DNA of 64,000 nt from Ryuthela nishihirai (GCA_038380435.1 JAWZYU010000001.1:10582001-10646000), one strand, 5' to 3'. Counted from the first letter of the stretch, positions 14,381-26,332 are shown. Numbers and translations: made by a program. The notes: generated from the letters alone by a model not told the origin.

Positions 14381-16465
14381 ACCCTATTAATTGGCGTTTT
14401 AGTGTGTTGTTATGTACCTAGTGTAGAAGGTTAAAGCTGTTCATCAAAGTGTGGAATCAGACAAATGCGTATTTTAATCTGTTAATATGTACCTGGGGGT
14501 CACTGGTTGAATAAGTGACTGCGTTCAGCCCTTTGAACGAACAGCAATCACCATCAACCGAAGATATAGAACGCGTGCGGCCATTACAGCGCACAGCGGA
14601 ATAATTAATTTAACCCTATTCATTGGCGTTTTAGTGTGTTGTTATGTACCTAGTGGGGAAGGTTAAAGCTGTTCATCAAAGTGTGGAATCAGACAAATAC
14701 GTATTTTAATCTGTTAATATGTACCTGGGGGTCACTGGTTGAATAAGTGACTGCGTTCAGCCCTTTGAACGAACAGCAGTCACCATCAACCGAAGATATA
14801 GAACGCGTACAGCCATTACAGCGCACAGCGGAATAATTAATTTAACCCTATTCATTGGCGTTTTAGTGTGTTGTTATGTACCTAGTGGAGAAGGTTAAAG
14901 CTGTTCATCAAAGTGTGGAATCAGACAAATGCGTATTTTAATCTGTTAATAAGTACCTGTGGTCACTGGTTGAATAAGTGACTGCGTTCAGCCCTTTGGA
15001 CGAACAGCAATCACCATCAACAGAAGATATAGAACGCGTGCAGCCATTACAGCGCACAGCGGAATAATTAATTTAACCCGATTAATTGGCGTTTTAGTGT
15101 GTTGTTATGTACCTAGTGGAGAAGGTTAAAGCTGTTCATCAAAGTGTGAAATCAGACAAATAGGTATTTTAATCTGTTAATATGTACCTAGGGGGCACTG
15201 GTTGAATAAGTGACTGCGTTCAGCCCTTTGAATAAACAGCAATCACCATCAACAGAAGATATAGAACTCGTGCAGCCATTACAGCGCACAGCGGAATAAT
15301 TAATTTAACTCTATTAATTGGCGTTTTAGTGTGTTGTTATGTACCTAGTGGAGAAGTTTAAAGCTGTTCATCAAAGTGTGAAATCAGACAAATAGGTATT
15401 TTAATCTGTTAATAAGTACCTGGGGATCACTGGTTGAATAAGTGACTGCGTTCAGCCCTTTGGACGAACAGCAATCACCATCAACAGAAGATATAGAACG
15501 CGTGCAGCCATTACAGCGCACAGCGGAGTAATTAATTTAACCCTATTAATTGGCGTTTTAGTGTGTTGTTATGTACCTAGTGGAGAAGGTTAAAGCTGTT
15601 CATCAAAGTGTGAAATCAGACAAATAGGTATTTTAATCTGTTAATATGTACCTAGGGGGCACTGGTTGAATAAGTGACTGCGTTCAGCCCTTTGAATAAA
15701 CAGCAATCACCATCAACAGAAGATATAGAACTCGTGCAGCCTTTCCAGCGCACAGCGGAATAATTAATTTAACCCTATTAATTGGCGTTTTAGTGTGTTG
15801 TTATATACGTAGTGGAGAAGCTTAAAGCTGTTCATCAAAGTGTGGAATCAGACAAATACGTATTTTAATCTGTTAATATGTACTTGGTGGTCACTGGTTG
15901 AATAAGTGACTGCGTTCAGCCCTTTGGACGAACAGCAGTCACCATCAACAGAAGATATAAAACGCGTGCAGCCATTACAGCGCACAACGGAATAATTAAT
16001 TTCACCCTATTAATTGGCGTTTTAGTGTGTTTTTATGTACCTATTGGAGAAGGTTAAAGCTGTTCATCAAAGTGTGAAATCAGACAAATAGGTATCTTAA
16101 TCTGTTAATATGTACCTGGGGGTCACTGGTTGAATAAGTGACTGCGTTCAGCCCTTTGGACGAACAGCAATCACCATCAACAGAAGATATAGAACGCGTG
16201 CAGCCATTACATCGCACAGCGGAATAATTAATTTAACTCTATTAATTGGCGTTTTTGTGTGTTGTTATATACCTAGTGGAGAAGGTTAAAGCTGTCATCA
16301 AAGTGTGGAATCAGACAAATAAGTATTTTAATCTGTTAATATGTACCTGGGGGTCACTGGTTGAATATGTGACTGCATTCAGCCCTATGGACGAACAGCA
16401 ATCACCTTCAACAGAAGATATAGAACCCGTGCAGCCTTTACAGCGCACAGCGGAATAATTAATTT

Positions 16466-19249
16466 AGCCCTATTCATTGGCGTTTTAGTGTGTTGTTATG
16501 TACCTAGTGGAGAAGGTTAAAGCTGTTCATCAATGTGTGGAATCAGACAAATACCTAGTTTAATCTGTTAATATGTACCTTGGGGTCACTGGTTGAATAA
16601 GTGACTGCGTTCAGCCCTTTGGACGAACAGCAATCACCATCAACAGAAGATATAGAACGCGTGCAGCCTTTACAGGGCACGGTGGAATAATTAATTTAAC
16701 CCTATTAATTGGCGTTTTAGTGTGTTGTTATGTATCTAGTGGAGAAGGTTAAAGCTGTTCATCAAAGTGTGGAATCAGACAAATACGTATTTTAATCTGT
16801 TAATATGTACCTGGGGGTCACTGGATGAATATGTGACTGCGTTCAGCCCTATGGACGAACAGCAATCAGCATCAACAGAAGATATAGAACGCGTGCAGAT
16901 TTTACAGCGCACAGCGGAAAAATTAATCTAACCCTATTAATTGGCATTTTAGTGTGTTGTTATGTACCTAGTGGAGAAGGTTAAAGCTGTTCATCAAAGT
17001 GTGCAATCAGACAAATACGTATTTTAATCTGTTAATATGTACCTGGGGGTCACTGGTTGAATAAGTGACTGCGTTCAGCCCTTTGGACGAACAGCAATCA
17101 CCATCAACAGAAGATATAGAACGCGTGCAGCCATTACAGCGCACAGCAGAATAATTAATTTAACCCTATTAATTGGCGTTTTAGTGTGTTGTTATGTACC
17201 TAGTGGAGAAGGTTAAGGCTGTTCATTAAAGTGTGGAATGAGACAAATACGTATTTTAATCTGTTAATATGTACCTGAGGGTCACTGGTTGAATATGTGA
17301 CTGCGTTCAGCCCTATGGACGAAGAGCAATCACCATCAACAGAAGATATAGAACGCGTGCAGCCTTTACAGCGCACAGCGGAATAATTAATTTAACCCTA
17401 TTAATTGGCGTTTTAGTGTGTTGTTATGTACCTAGTGTAGAAGGTTAAAGCTGTTCATCAAAGTGTGGAATCAGACAAATACGTATTTTAATCTGTTAAT
17501 ATGTACCTGGGGGTCACTGGTTGAATAAGTGACTGCGTTCAGCCCTTTGAACGAACAGCAATCACCATCAACCGAAGATATAGAACGCGTGCAGCGATTA
17601 CAGCGCACAGCGGAATAATTAATTTAACCCTATTCATTGGCGTTTTAGTGTGTTGTTATGTACCTAGTGGAGAAGGTTAAAGCTGTTCATCAAAGTGTGG
17701 AATCAGACAAATACGTATTTTAATCTGTTAATATGTACCTGGGGGTCACTGGTTGAATAAGTGACTGCGTTCAGCCCTTTGAACGAACAGCAGTCACCTT
17801 CAACAGAAGATATAGAACCCGTGCAGCCTTTTCAGCGCACAGCGGAATAATTAATTTAGCCCTATTCATTGGCGTTTTAGTGTGTTGTTATGTACCTAGT
17901 GGAGAAGGTTAAAGCTGTTCATCAATGTGTGGAATCAGACAAATACCTAGTTTAATCTGTTAATATGTACCTTGGGGTCACTGGTTGAATAAGTGACTGC
18001 GTTCAGCCCTTTGGACGAACAGCAATCACCATCAACAGAAGATATAGAACGCGTGCAGCCTTTACAGGGCACGGTGGAATAATTAATTTAACCCTATTAA
18101 TTGGCGTTTTAGTGTGTTGTTATGTATCTAGTGGAGAAGGTTAAAGCTGTTCATCAAAGTGTGGAATCAGACAAATACGTATTTTAATCTGTTAATATGT
18201 ACCTGGGGGTCACTGGATGAATATGTGACTGCGTTCAGCCCTATGGACGAACAGCAATCAGCATCAACAGAAGATATAGAACGCGTGCAGATTTTACAGC
18301 GCACAGCGGAAAAATTAATCTAACCCTATTAATTGGCATTTTAGTGTGTTGTTATGTACCTAGTGGAGAAGGTTAAAGCTGTTCATCAAAGTGTGCAATC
18401 AGACAAATACGTATTTTAATCTGTTAATATGTACCTGGGGGTCACTGGTTGAATAAGTGACTGCGTTCAGCCCTTTGGACGAACAGCAATCACCATCAAC
18501 AGAAGATATAGAACGCGTGCAGCCATTACAGCGCACAGCAGAATAATTAATTTAACCCTATTAATTGGCGTTTTAGTGTGTTGTTATGTACCTAGTGGAG
18601 AAGGTTAAGGCTGTTCATTAAAGTGTGGAATGAGACAAATACGTATTTTAATCTGTTAATATGTACCTGAGGGTCACTGGTTGAATATGTGACTGCGTTC
18701 AGCCCTATGGACGAAGAGCAATCACCATCAACAGAAGATATAGAACGCGTGCAGCCTTTACAGCGCACAGCGGAATAATTAATTTAACCCTATTAATTGG
18801 CGTTTTAGTGTGTTGTTATGTACCTAGTGTAGAAGGTTAAAGCTGTTCATCAAAGTGTGGAATCAGACAAATACGTATTTTAATCTGTTAATATGTACCT
18901 GGGGGTCACTGGTTGAATAAGTGACTGCGTTCAGCCCTTTGAACGAACAGCAATCACCATCAACCGAAGATATAGAACGCGTGCAGCGATTACAGCGCAC
19001 AGCGGAATAATTAATTTAACCCTATTCATTGGCGTTTTAGTGTGTTGTTATGTACCTAGTGGAGAAGGTTAAAGCTGTTCATCAAAGTGTGGAATCAGAC
19101 AAATACGTATTTTAATCTGTTAATATGTACCTGGGGGTCACTGGTTGAATAAGTGACTGCGTTCAGCCCTTTGAACGAACAGCAGTCACCTTCAACAGAA
19201 GATATAGAACCCGTGCAGCCTTTTCAGCGCACAGCGGAATAATTAATTT
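16466..19249. repeat. Satellite six-monomer higher-order repeat, two near-identical copies
   Basis: The 1,392-bp block starting at 16466 (AGCCCTATTCATTGG, with CAATGTGTGG and ACCTAGTTTAATC) repeats at 17858. Its leading monomer recurs at 19250 and 20409. Private variants such as ACAGGGCACGGTGG, TATGTATCTAG and GCAGATTTTACAG are kept in both copies. Several of its monomers are also found in the four-monomer block at 12525-14380, so the two patterns are related. Confidence 0.87.
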
Positions 19250-21569
19250 AGCCCTATTCATTGGCGTTTTAGTGTGTTGTTATGTACCTAGTGGAGAAGG
19301 TTAAAGCTGTTCATCAATGTGTGGAATCAGACAAATACCTAGTTTAATCTGTTAATATGTACCTTGGGGTCACTGGTTGAATAAGTGACTGCGTTCAGCT
19401 CTTTGGACAAACAGCAATCACCATCAACAGAAGATATAGAACGCGTGCAGCCATTACAGCGCACAGCGGAGTAATTAATTTAACCCTATTAATTGGCGTT
19501 TTAGTGTTTTGTTATGTACCTAGTGGAGAAGGTTAAAGCTGTTCATCAAAGTGTGGAATGAGACAAATACGTATTTTAATCTGTTAATATGTACCTGGGG
19601 GTCACTGGTTGAATATGTGACTGCGTTCAGCCCTATGGACGAACAGCAATCACCATCAACAGAAGATATAGAACGCGTGCAGCCTTTCCAGCGCACAGCG
19701 GAATAATTAATTTAACCCTATTAATTGGCGTTTTAGTGTGTTGTTATGTACCTAGTGGAGAAGGTTAAAGCTGTTCATCAAAGTGTGGAATCAGACAAAT
19801 ACGTATTTTAATCTGTTAATATGTACTTGGTGGTCACTGGTTGAATAAGTGACTGCGTTCAGCCCTTTGGACGAACAGCAATCACCATCAACAGAAGATA
19901 TAAAACGCGTGCAGCCATTACAGCGCACAACGGAATAATTAATTTCACCCTATTAATTGGCGTTTTAGTGTGTTTTTATGTACCTATTGGAGAAGGTTAA
20001 AGCTGTTCATCAAAGTGTGAAATCAGACAAATAGGTATCTTAATCTGTTAATATGTACCTGGGGGTCACTGGTTGAATAAGTGACTGCGTTCAGCCCTTT
20101 GGACGAACAGCAATCACCATCAACAGAAGATATAGAACGCGTGCAGCCATTACATCGCACAGCGGAATAATTAATTTAACTCTATTAATTGGCGTTTTAG
20201 TGTGTTGTTATGTACCTAGTGGAGAAGGTTAAAGCTGTCATGAAAGTGTGGAATCAGACAAATAAGTATTTTAATCTGTTAATATGTACCTGGGGGTCAC
20301 TGGTTGAATATGTGACTGCGTTCAGCCCTATGGACGAACAGCAATCACCTTCAACAGAAGATATAGAACCCGTGCAGCCTTTACAGCGCACAGCGGAATA
20401 ATTAATTTAGCCCTATTCATTGGCGTTTTAGTGTGTTGTTATGTACCTAGTGGAGAAGGTTAAAGCTGTTCATCAATGTGTGGAATCAGACAAATACCTA
20501 GTTTAATCTGTTAATATGTACCTTGGGGTCACTGGTTGAATAAGTGACTGCGTTCAGCCCTTTGGACGAACAGCAATCACCATCAACAGAAGATATAGAA
20601 CGCGTGCAGCCTTTACAGGGCACAGCGGAATAATTAATTTAACCCTATTAATTGGCGTTTTAGTGTGTTGTTATGTATCTAGTGGAGAAGGTTAAAGCTG
20701 TTCATCAAAGTGTGGAATCAGACAAATACGTATTTTAATCTGTTAATATGTACCTGGGGGTCACTGGATGAATATGTGACTGCGTTCAGCCCTATGGACG
20801 AACAGCAATCACCATCAACAGGAGATATAGAACGCGTGCAGCCTTTACAGCGCACAGCGGAATAATTAATTTAACCCTATTAATTGGCGTTTTTGTGTGT
20901 TGTTATGTACCTAGTGGAGAAGGTTAAAGCTGTTCATCAAAGTGTGCAATCAGACAAATAGGTATTTTAATCTGTTAATATGTACCTAGGGGTCACTGGT
21001 TGAATAAGTGACTGCGTTCAGCCCTTTGGACGAACAGCAATCACCATCAACAGAAGATATAAAACACGTGCAGCCTTTACAGCGCACAGCGGAATAATTA
21101 ATTTAACCCTATTAATTGGCGTTTTAGTGTGTTGTTATGTACCAAATGGAGAAATTTAAAGCTGTTCATCAAAGTGTGAAATCAGACAAATAGGTATTTT
21201 AATCTGTTAATATGTACCTGGGGGTCACTTGTTGAATAAGTGACTGCGTTGAGCCCTTTGGACGAACTGCAATCACCATCAATAGAAGATGTAGAACGCG
21301 TGCAGCCATTACAGCGCACAGCGGAATAATTAATATAACCCTATTCATTGGCGTTTAAGTGTGTTGTTATGTTCCTAGTGGAAAGCGTTAAAGCAGTTAA
21401 TCAAAGTGTGAAATCAGACAAACACGCATTTTAATCTGTTTATGTGTATCTGTACGTCACTGGTTGAATAAATGACTGCGTTCACCCCTTTGGACGAACG
21501 TTGATCACCCTCAACAAGTGATAGAGAACGCGTGCAGCCATTAGAGCGCACAGCGGAATAATTAATTTA

Positions 21570-22120
21570 TCACTCTTCATTGGCATATAAGTGTGCTGTT
21601 GTGTACCTAGTGGAAAATGTTAAAGTTGTTAGTCAAAGGGTGAAAGCAGACAAATATGTATTTTAATCTGTTAATGTGTAGGTGAGGGTCACTGGTTGAA
21701 TAGTTGACTGCGTTCAGCCCTTTGGGCGAACAGCAATGTCCTACAAGAGATCTTATAGAATGTAACGCGTAATTATTTTGTCCGTTTTGATTAGCCTAGG
21801 ACGTGTGTTGCTTTGTATATAGTGCAAAGTGTGAGAGATTATTAGGAAAATTGGAAAGCTGAATTGAGTCAAATACCTATTTCAGTCTGTGAATGGATTT
21901 GTTATTCGAGAGACACTGGTTGAATAGTTGTCTGCATTCAGCCATTTCAGCAAATGGCAATCACTTTCAACAGAAGCAATAGATCACATTCAGTCATTTC
22001 ATCACATAGCGGTTTAATTACTCTGCTTCTTTTGATTACGTCATCTAGTGTGTTTGGTGTGTGCAAAGTGTAGAGTGTTAAACGTTGTGTTTTTAGATTG
22101 CTGAAACGGTCGGAAAATGT
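21570..22120. repeat. Decayed satellite monomers at the array edge
   Basis: Beyond 21,337 the monomers diverge stepwise. The one near 21,569 keeps TTCATTGGCATATAAGTGTG and TGTGTACCTAG. The one near 21,780 keeps TTGATTAGCC, GTGTGTTGCTTTG and the CAGCAATG box only partly. The last, near 22,015, keeps little more than TAATTACT, CTAGTGTG and GTTAAACGTTG. After about 22,120 no periodicity is visible. This gradient is the usual picture at a satellite border, where exchange no longer homogenises the copies. Confidence 0.8.
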
Positions 22121-23476
22121 ACTTGAATATATTCTCCCACGTTTTCTCTAGGTTAGACCCTCAACCGTAGGGGTGCAGTGTGATATTTGTGTCAGTGCCG
22201 AATTATTGTGTGTTATCCGTTGTATTTGAGTATGTTTCTCGTCTCAGTGTGTAGAGCTACATCTGGGATCGCCCCTATACGTCTTTTGAGTTTTTCTGTT
22301 ATTTTACAATTAAATGTTGAAATTTTAAATCAATCATGTTTTGAAACGTAGGCGTAAAAGGTAAAGAAATAGATTAAAATGTAAAATAGAAGTTAGAATT
22401 AATTGAAAAATTAGAACCAATAGATCCGCTGAACGTGTTTGTAAATACGCCTGCTTACGTAAATCAGTAAAGTCAGTGTACATAATTAATTACTTTGAAC
22501 TCACTATTTCGAATAATAATATGAAATATATGTAGTAAATGTTAACTTGTTATTCTGATTTGTACAGAATCCCACTGACTCTTCATCTATATTCTGATTT
22601 AGTGGATATTTTCTCCCCTTGTGCAATTTGTCCGTTAAATCTAGGGTTTACTATGTGTCATAAAGTTAGAATTTCGTACAGTCTCTCATGAACCCCTACA
22701 GATAATTTTGTTTTACACTTCTACTCTGATCTAGTTTGGAGTTCCTACGTGGAAAATATTTTTGGTACAGGTCATGTCTTTCCTTTTCGCCCGTTTTGTC
22801 AAATTTGTCAGGAAGTTGAAATTTTTAATATTTAGTGCTTTATTTTGTTTGCTGTGTTAGTATGTTCCAAAGCTATATATTATTAATATTTAATGTGAAT
22901 TAGGAAAGCTCTTTGAAATTAAGAATAAAGCAATCCTATTTCATTCGTTTGCTTTTAGATTGGGGAGGGTGGTATTGCACTACGGATTTCACATGTCGGT
23001 CAGGTCTTATTAGCATGAACAAGATTCGCGTGCAAAAATATTAGGCGTAACGTTACTGTGATAATATACGTTTATTATTATTTTTATTAGTGCGATTACG
23101 GAAATTATTCAAAAAATTTTTAAACTATGGATTAAGAAAACACCGAAATTTGAACCTATTGTTTTGGACAGAGTTGATTTTAATAGTGTGTCTAGTGTGT
23201 GTCCTACACTATTTATAATAGGTCATTGCAATAATTACGTGACCTGACGTACCTGGGGAAGTGGTGGGGGAAGGTTCAAGTACATATTAGGATCGTTTCA
23301 CTACGTATTGTACATTTTTGTTTCACTAAGAATGGTAAATAAAGATATAACAGCGAATGCTGTTGTGTTTTAAGTCAGTGTAGATAGAACATGGGCATTC
23401 TGTCACCCAAAGCAAAAGTTTTGAATTATTCCCTAATCCTTCCACACTCGCATTAGAAACATATTTACCACGAAAA
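22121..23476. other. AT-rich unique sequence, no feature recognised
   Basis: No open frame of useful length, no tandem repeat and no recognisable transposon end is visible. Base composition is AT-rich and the stretch follows directly on the decayed satellite border. Confidence 0.6.
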
Positions 23477-23536
23477 TAATATAAAAAATAATGTAATAAT
23501 AAGCATATGCTTATTATTACATCATTTTTTATATTA
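23477..23536. repeat. 60-bp palindrome with 30-bp arms and no loop
   Basis: The sequence is centred on GCATATGC between 23506 and 23507. Both arms match for 30 bp with a single mismatch (23490 against 23523). The direct repeat CACGAAAATAA lies at about 23469 and again near 23585. No target-site duplication or terminal-repeat family was recognised. Confidence 0.88.
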
Positions 23537-24039
23537 GCACGAAATTGTATGCACAATATATATGCACAAATATTTTTTTATTAGCACGAAAATAACACAA
23601 ACTTATTCCTTCACACTCAAATTCAGATACTACTCAAAGCACAAAATGCGCAGAAAACTTTGCCTATATAATAAAAATATAAATTGGAAAATTAATTGTA
23701 AACAATATTTAGAAGGAAAAAAAACACATTCAAAGTTTTATATAAAATTAGCATTTTTTTCACTACGAATAAGCAGAGATTCATAAGAGTATACCACGCA
23801 AATGTAAAAAGACAAAATTGACGAGAAATTGATAAATTTAAAAGAAACTGTTGAAATACACCCATCCTGCGAATAAATGGTCGATAGATTGAGAAAATTA
23901 AGGTATAAATCGAATCTGGTTGCATTTTTTAGCGTGTGAAGCCGAAATTCTGTAAATCAAGTACCGTGTAAGTCGAGGGACAGGTGTGAATCGATGGCCC
24001 CTTAATAATTTTGCTCGAGGAGCTGAGACCCTGCTAGTG
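23537..24039. other. AT-rich gap with no supported gene
   Basis: Short open frames on both strands (for example 23562-23786 and 23692-23925) are rich in Lys, Asn, Tyr and Phe, as expected of random AT-rich DNA, and show no known domain. Short TTAGCACGAAA repeats continue from the neighbouring palindrome. Confidence 0.6.
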
Positions 24040-24041
24040 TA

Positions 24042-24315
24042 CAGTCGCTCAAAAAAGTATCCGAACACTATGGTTGATTACAGAATTCAGAAAAAATATC
24101 TGACAGCGAGTGTTTAGAAATTAGTAATCTGGCAACCTTCGTGTACTGTACACGAAAAATATCTGACGAGTTTTTCAGAAATTAGTAATCTGGCCACCGT
24201 CGTGTCACGTGACACGACGGTTGCCAGATCACTAATTTCTAAAAGTATCGTTGCCAGATATTTTTCCTGAATGCTGTAATCAACCATAGTGTTCGGATAC
24301 TTTTTTGAGCGACTG
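24042..24315. mobile_element. Palindromic MITE, Tc1/mariner-type ends, TA target site
   Basis: The 274-bp element begins CAGTCGCTCAAAAAAGTAT and ends with its reverse complement, and TA flanks both ends (24040-24041 and 24316-24317). The terminal inverted repeats exceed 60 bp. The interior is also largely self-complementary, meeting at CGTCGTGTCACGTGACACG around 24,199-24,220. CAGT ends with a duplicated TA are the hallmark of Tc1/mariner mobilisation. There is no coding capacity, so it would depend on a transposase elsewhere. A truncated relative sits at 27,946. Confidence 0.9.
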
Positions 24316-24701
24316 TACATGGTCACTTTTGTTATTGGTGATGTTTTTAGTTTAGAGTAAAAAAATAATGCGCGGACATTTCACTCCTATATTATGCATG
24401 GATCAAACCTATCAGTTCATCATACAATGCAAATCAAATAGTACAAAATTTTAACGGTTCAAATATAAGGATACGGAACACTAAGTTTTAGGCTCGCCAT
24501 TACACAAGTGAAAATGAAAATCATTCCTACACACGCACAAACTCACATACTACTTTCAACTCTTGTGCTCAACGCATCACGACATTTCGATACCTTTACT
24601 AGAATGAAGTGAATTTTTATAAGTCAAGCAAAAACAGAAACCTTAAATAAATTTTAAGTTCTACAGAAGTGCTTTAAAGGAAATCAATGATCAACTAAAC
24701 T
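24316..24701. other. Unique AT-rich gap
   Basis: No coding region, repeat or transposon end was recognised here. Confidence 0.5.
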
Positions 24702-24777
24702 AAAAGCTGCATCAAAAACAGACGTATTAAACCTATCAGTTGATAGCTTTAATACGTCTGTTTTTGATGCAGCTTTT
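24702..24777. repeat. 76-bp near-perfect palindrome with 37-bp arms
   Basis: Arms 24702-24738 and 24741-24777 are complementary except for one mismatch (24732 against 24747), leaving a 2-nt loop. The outer 30 bp of each arm pair perfectly. No TA or other duplicated target site was seen at its borders, so a fold-back replication event is as likely as a tiny transposon. As RNA it would form an almost fully paired stem. Confidence 0.93.
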
Positions 24778-25090
24778 TGAGAAATGTGTGACCAGTTATT
24801 TGGCGAGATATTTTAAACATATGGATGCACAATTCAAATCCGTAATGAATAAGTAACTAATTATAACAACCTAGTTGTCATCTTGCTACCAATGATTAAT
24901 CCATAAACATATATTGAATTGCTGTGGTGATTGTTTCTAATTCTCTATACTAGCCGTATTCACTATTTCTCTTCACCTCTCAAGGGAGTGCCAACAAAAA
25001 TCATCGTGCATGTTACCTTTGGCGCGCGTGTCATAAAATCGCCATCACTGCTATGAGGGCACCAACCTGAGTTTTGTTGTTAAAGGTATT
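24778..25090. other. Unique AT-rich gap
   Basis: No feature was recognised between the palindrome and the first SINE A copy. Confidence 0.5.
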
Positions 25091-25436
25091 GGGTTGGTTG
25101 TGGCTCAGTCGGTGAAGTGCCAGGCTCATAATCTTATGGTCTCAGGTTCGAGTCCTACCTGGGTCAGTGTTGAGATTTTTCTCCCCAAAACTCCCCGCCC
25201 TGCCCTCTGTCAACAGGGGGACACCGATCGGCTTGGAAAGGCCGCCGTCCGTCAAATGACATAACAAATGTTATAGACCATGTTGGATGGCCTTGACGGG
25301 AGCTACCATCTGTATCCTAACAGCTACCCGGTGGTTTCCCTTCATACAACTTTCTCTGAACCTTTGCGGTCCTTATGATCTGATCACTAAAGTACATTGT
25401 ATGCAAAAAAGGTACAGCTCCTAGGTAATACAGTTT
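25091..25436 (+). mobile_element. SINE A copy, diverged, tRNA-like head retained
   Basis: The head reads GTGGCTCAGTCGG (A box) and GGTTCGAGTCC (B box). It keeps a CTCATAATC anticodon-loop region, so this copy looks closer to tRNA-Met than the CTCGTAATC copies elsewhere. It is followed by the family body (ACCGATCGGCTTGGAAAGG, GATGGCCTTGACGGGAG) and a degenerate 3' tail. It is not a functional tRNA, because the acceptor-stem ends do not pair. Confidence 0.85.
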
Positions 25437-25488
25437 GTACTTATTTACATACCTGTAATAAGCATTGGAAGGAACTTCAGGTCATGGT

Positions 25489-25612
25489 CGCACATCAGAG
25501 GACACGTCAAGGCACGGTTGCACGTCAGAGGACACGTCAAGGCACGGTCGCACGTCAGAGGACACGTCAAGGCACGGTCGCACGTCAGAGGACACGTCAA
25601 GGCACGGTCCCC
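25489..25612. repeat. 30-bp minisatellite, four copies
   Basis: The unit GTCAGAGGACACGTCAAGG plus CACGGTCGCAC repeats four times with one or two differences. Because 30 is divisible by three, two plus-strand frames stay open through it (25397-25642 and 25465-25650) and give repeated ten-residue units such as RQRTRQGTVA. This is probably a by-product of the repeat length and not a gene. Confidence 0.9.
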
Positions 25613-25621
25613 CCAGATCCA

Positions 25622-25700
25622 GCCCTGGGTCTTCTGACCTGATCATTTAGCTCATTACGCGAACTAAAGTGCCGTTGACAGGTAAAACAACCAAAGTAGA
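25622..25700 (+). mobile_element. SINE A 3' tail fragment
   Basis: TCTTCTGACCTGATCATTTAG, then AAAGTGCCGTTGACAGG and TAAAACAACC, match the 3' end of SINE A. Together with the copy ending at 25436 it brackets the 30-bp minisatellite, so either a second SINE was inserted or the first was split. Confidence 0.7.
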
Positions 25701-25741
25701 CCAACGGCTCGGGTCACGTTAGAGTGGGAGGGGGGGGGGGC

Positions 25742-25868
25742 GAAGATTGCTCAGCTAACGTCTTGAAAATTCTCATAGGTCATATAGGTCGGCACGATCG
25801 CTTTTCTTATTAGTGAACCAATGATCTATGAGAATTTTCGAAAGCGTCAACTGCGCAGTCTCATCTTA
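25742..25868. repeat. Inverted-repeat (fold-back) segment
   Basis: The left arm, ending in TTGAAAATTCTCATAG, is matched in inverse by CTATGAGAATTTTCGAA and its continuation on the right. Imperfect arms run about 38 bp around a spacer of roughly 50 bp. A poly-G run lies just before it. It may be a small non-autonomous DNA element, but no target duplication was found. Confidence 0.55.
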
Positions 25869-25892
25869 GGCTGAATGATTGCCGCCACTCTG

Positions 25893-26026
25893 AAAACGGA
25901 TATTCTGATTGTAATTCTTGCGTTACGACAGAGTGTGATCGCATTCTAATAATGGATCTGTTGGCTGTTACGTGACATTGTTCTACACTGATATTGTTGG
26001 TCAATTGCGTAAATTAGAATATCCGT
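25893..26026. mobile_element. Possible short MITE
   Basis: AAAACGGATATTCTGATTG at the left is mirrored by ATTAGAATATCCGTGTTTTT at the right, about 134 bp apart, with the adjoining TAATTCTTGCG and CGTAAATT partly paired too. Termini and flanking duplications are unclear, so the element assignment is tentative. Confidence 0.45.
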
Positions 26027-26332
26027 GTTTTTGAATTATTCGGGCTTCCGTATGATTTGAAGAAATCAATTGAAATATTTAGATTAACGTTGGAATAAAA
26101 ATAATAAATAAAAAAAAAATATTTTCGAAATTTTTTTCTAAAAGCTTTCAAAATGGAAACAAATCGTTAAATTATTATTATATCATTCATATCGTATTGA
26201 TTTCAAAATGAAAGTTTCTTAATGATTATTTTTTGGTTGGGTTGTTTTAATTGTCAGCATGATTTTTTTTTTACCTTCACTGGCCAAATGAAGTCACTAG
26301 GACTTAATGGCTCAGATGTAGATACAGGAAAA

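Larger units (their letters stand above)
1..21570. repeat. 232-bp satellite DNA array, about 92 tandem monomers
   Basis: A monomer of 232 bp repeats head to tail. The starting motif AACCCTATTAATTGGCG falls at 1, 233, 465, 697, 929 and so on up to 21105 and 21337. Neighbouring copies differ at only a few positions. The second half of the monomer (CAATCACCATCAACAG to GCGGAATAATTAATTT) varies least and carries an MluI site (ACGCGT) in almost every copy. The array runs off the left edge of the window, so its full size is unknown. A length of 232 is not a multiple of three, so no reading frame passes from one monomer to the next. An array of this size and homogeneity is typical of centromeric or other heterochromatic satellite, which is inference here. 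Confidence 0.98.

Noticed and set aside
1..21570. CRISPR-like or telomeric array
   Set aside because: There is no repeat-spacer alternation, the 232-bp monomers are contiguous, and no short telomeric unit such as TTAGG is tandemly repeated.
25098..25170. Possible functional tRNA-Met gene
   Set aside because: A and B boxes are present, but the acceptor-stem ends do not pair and the sequence continues into the SINE A body.
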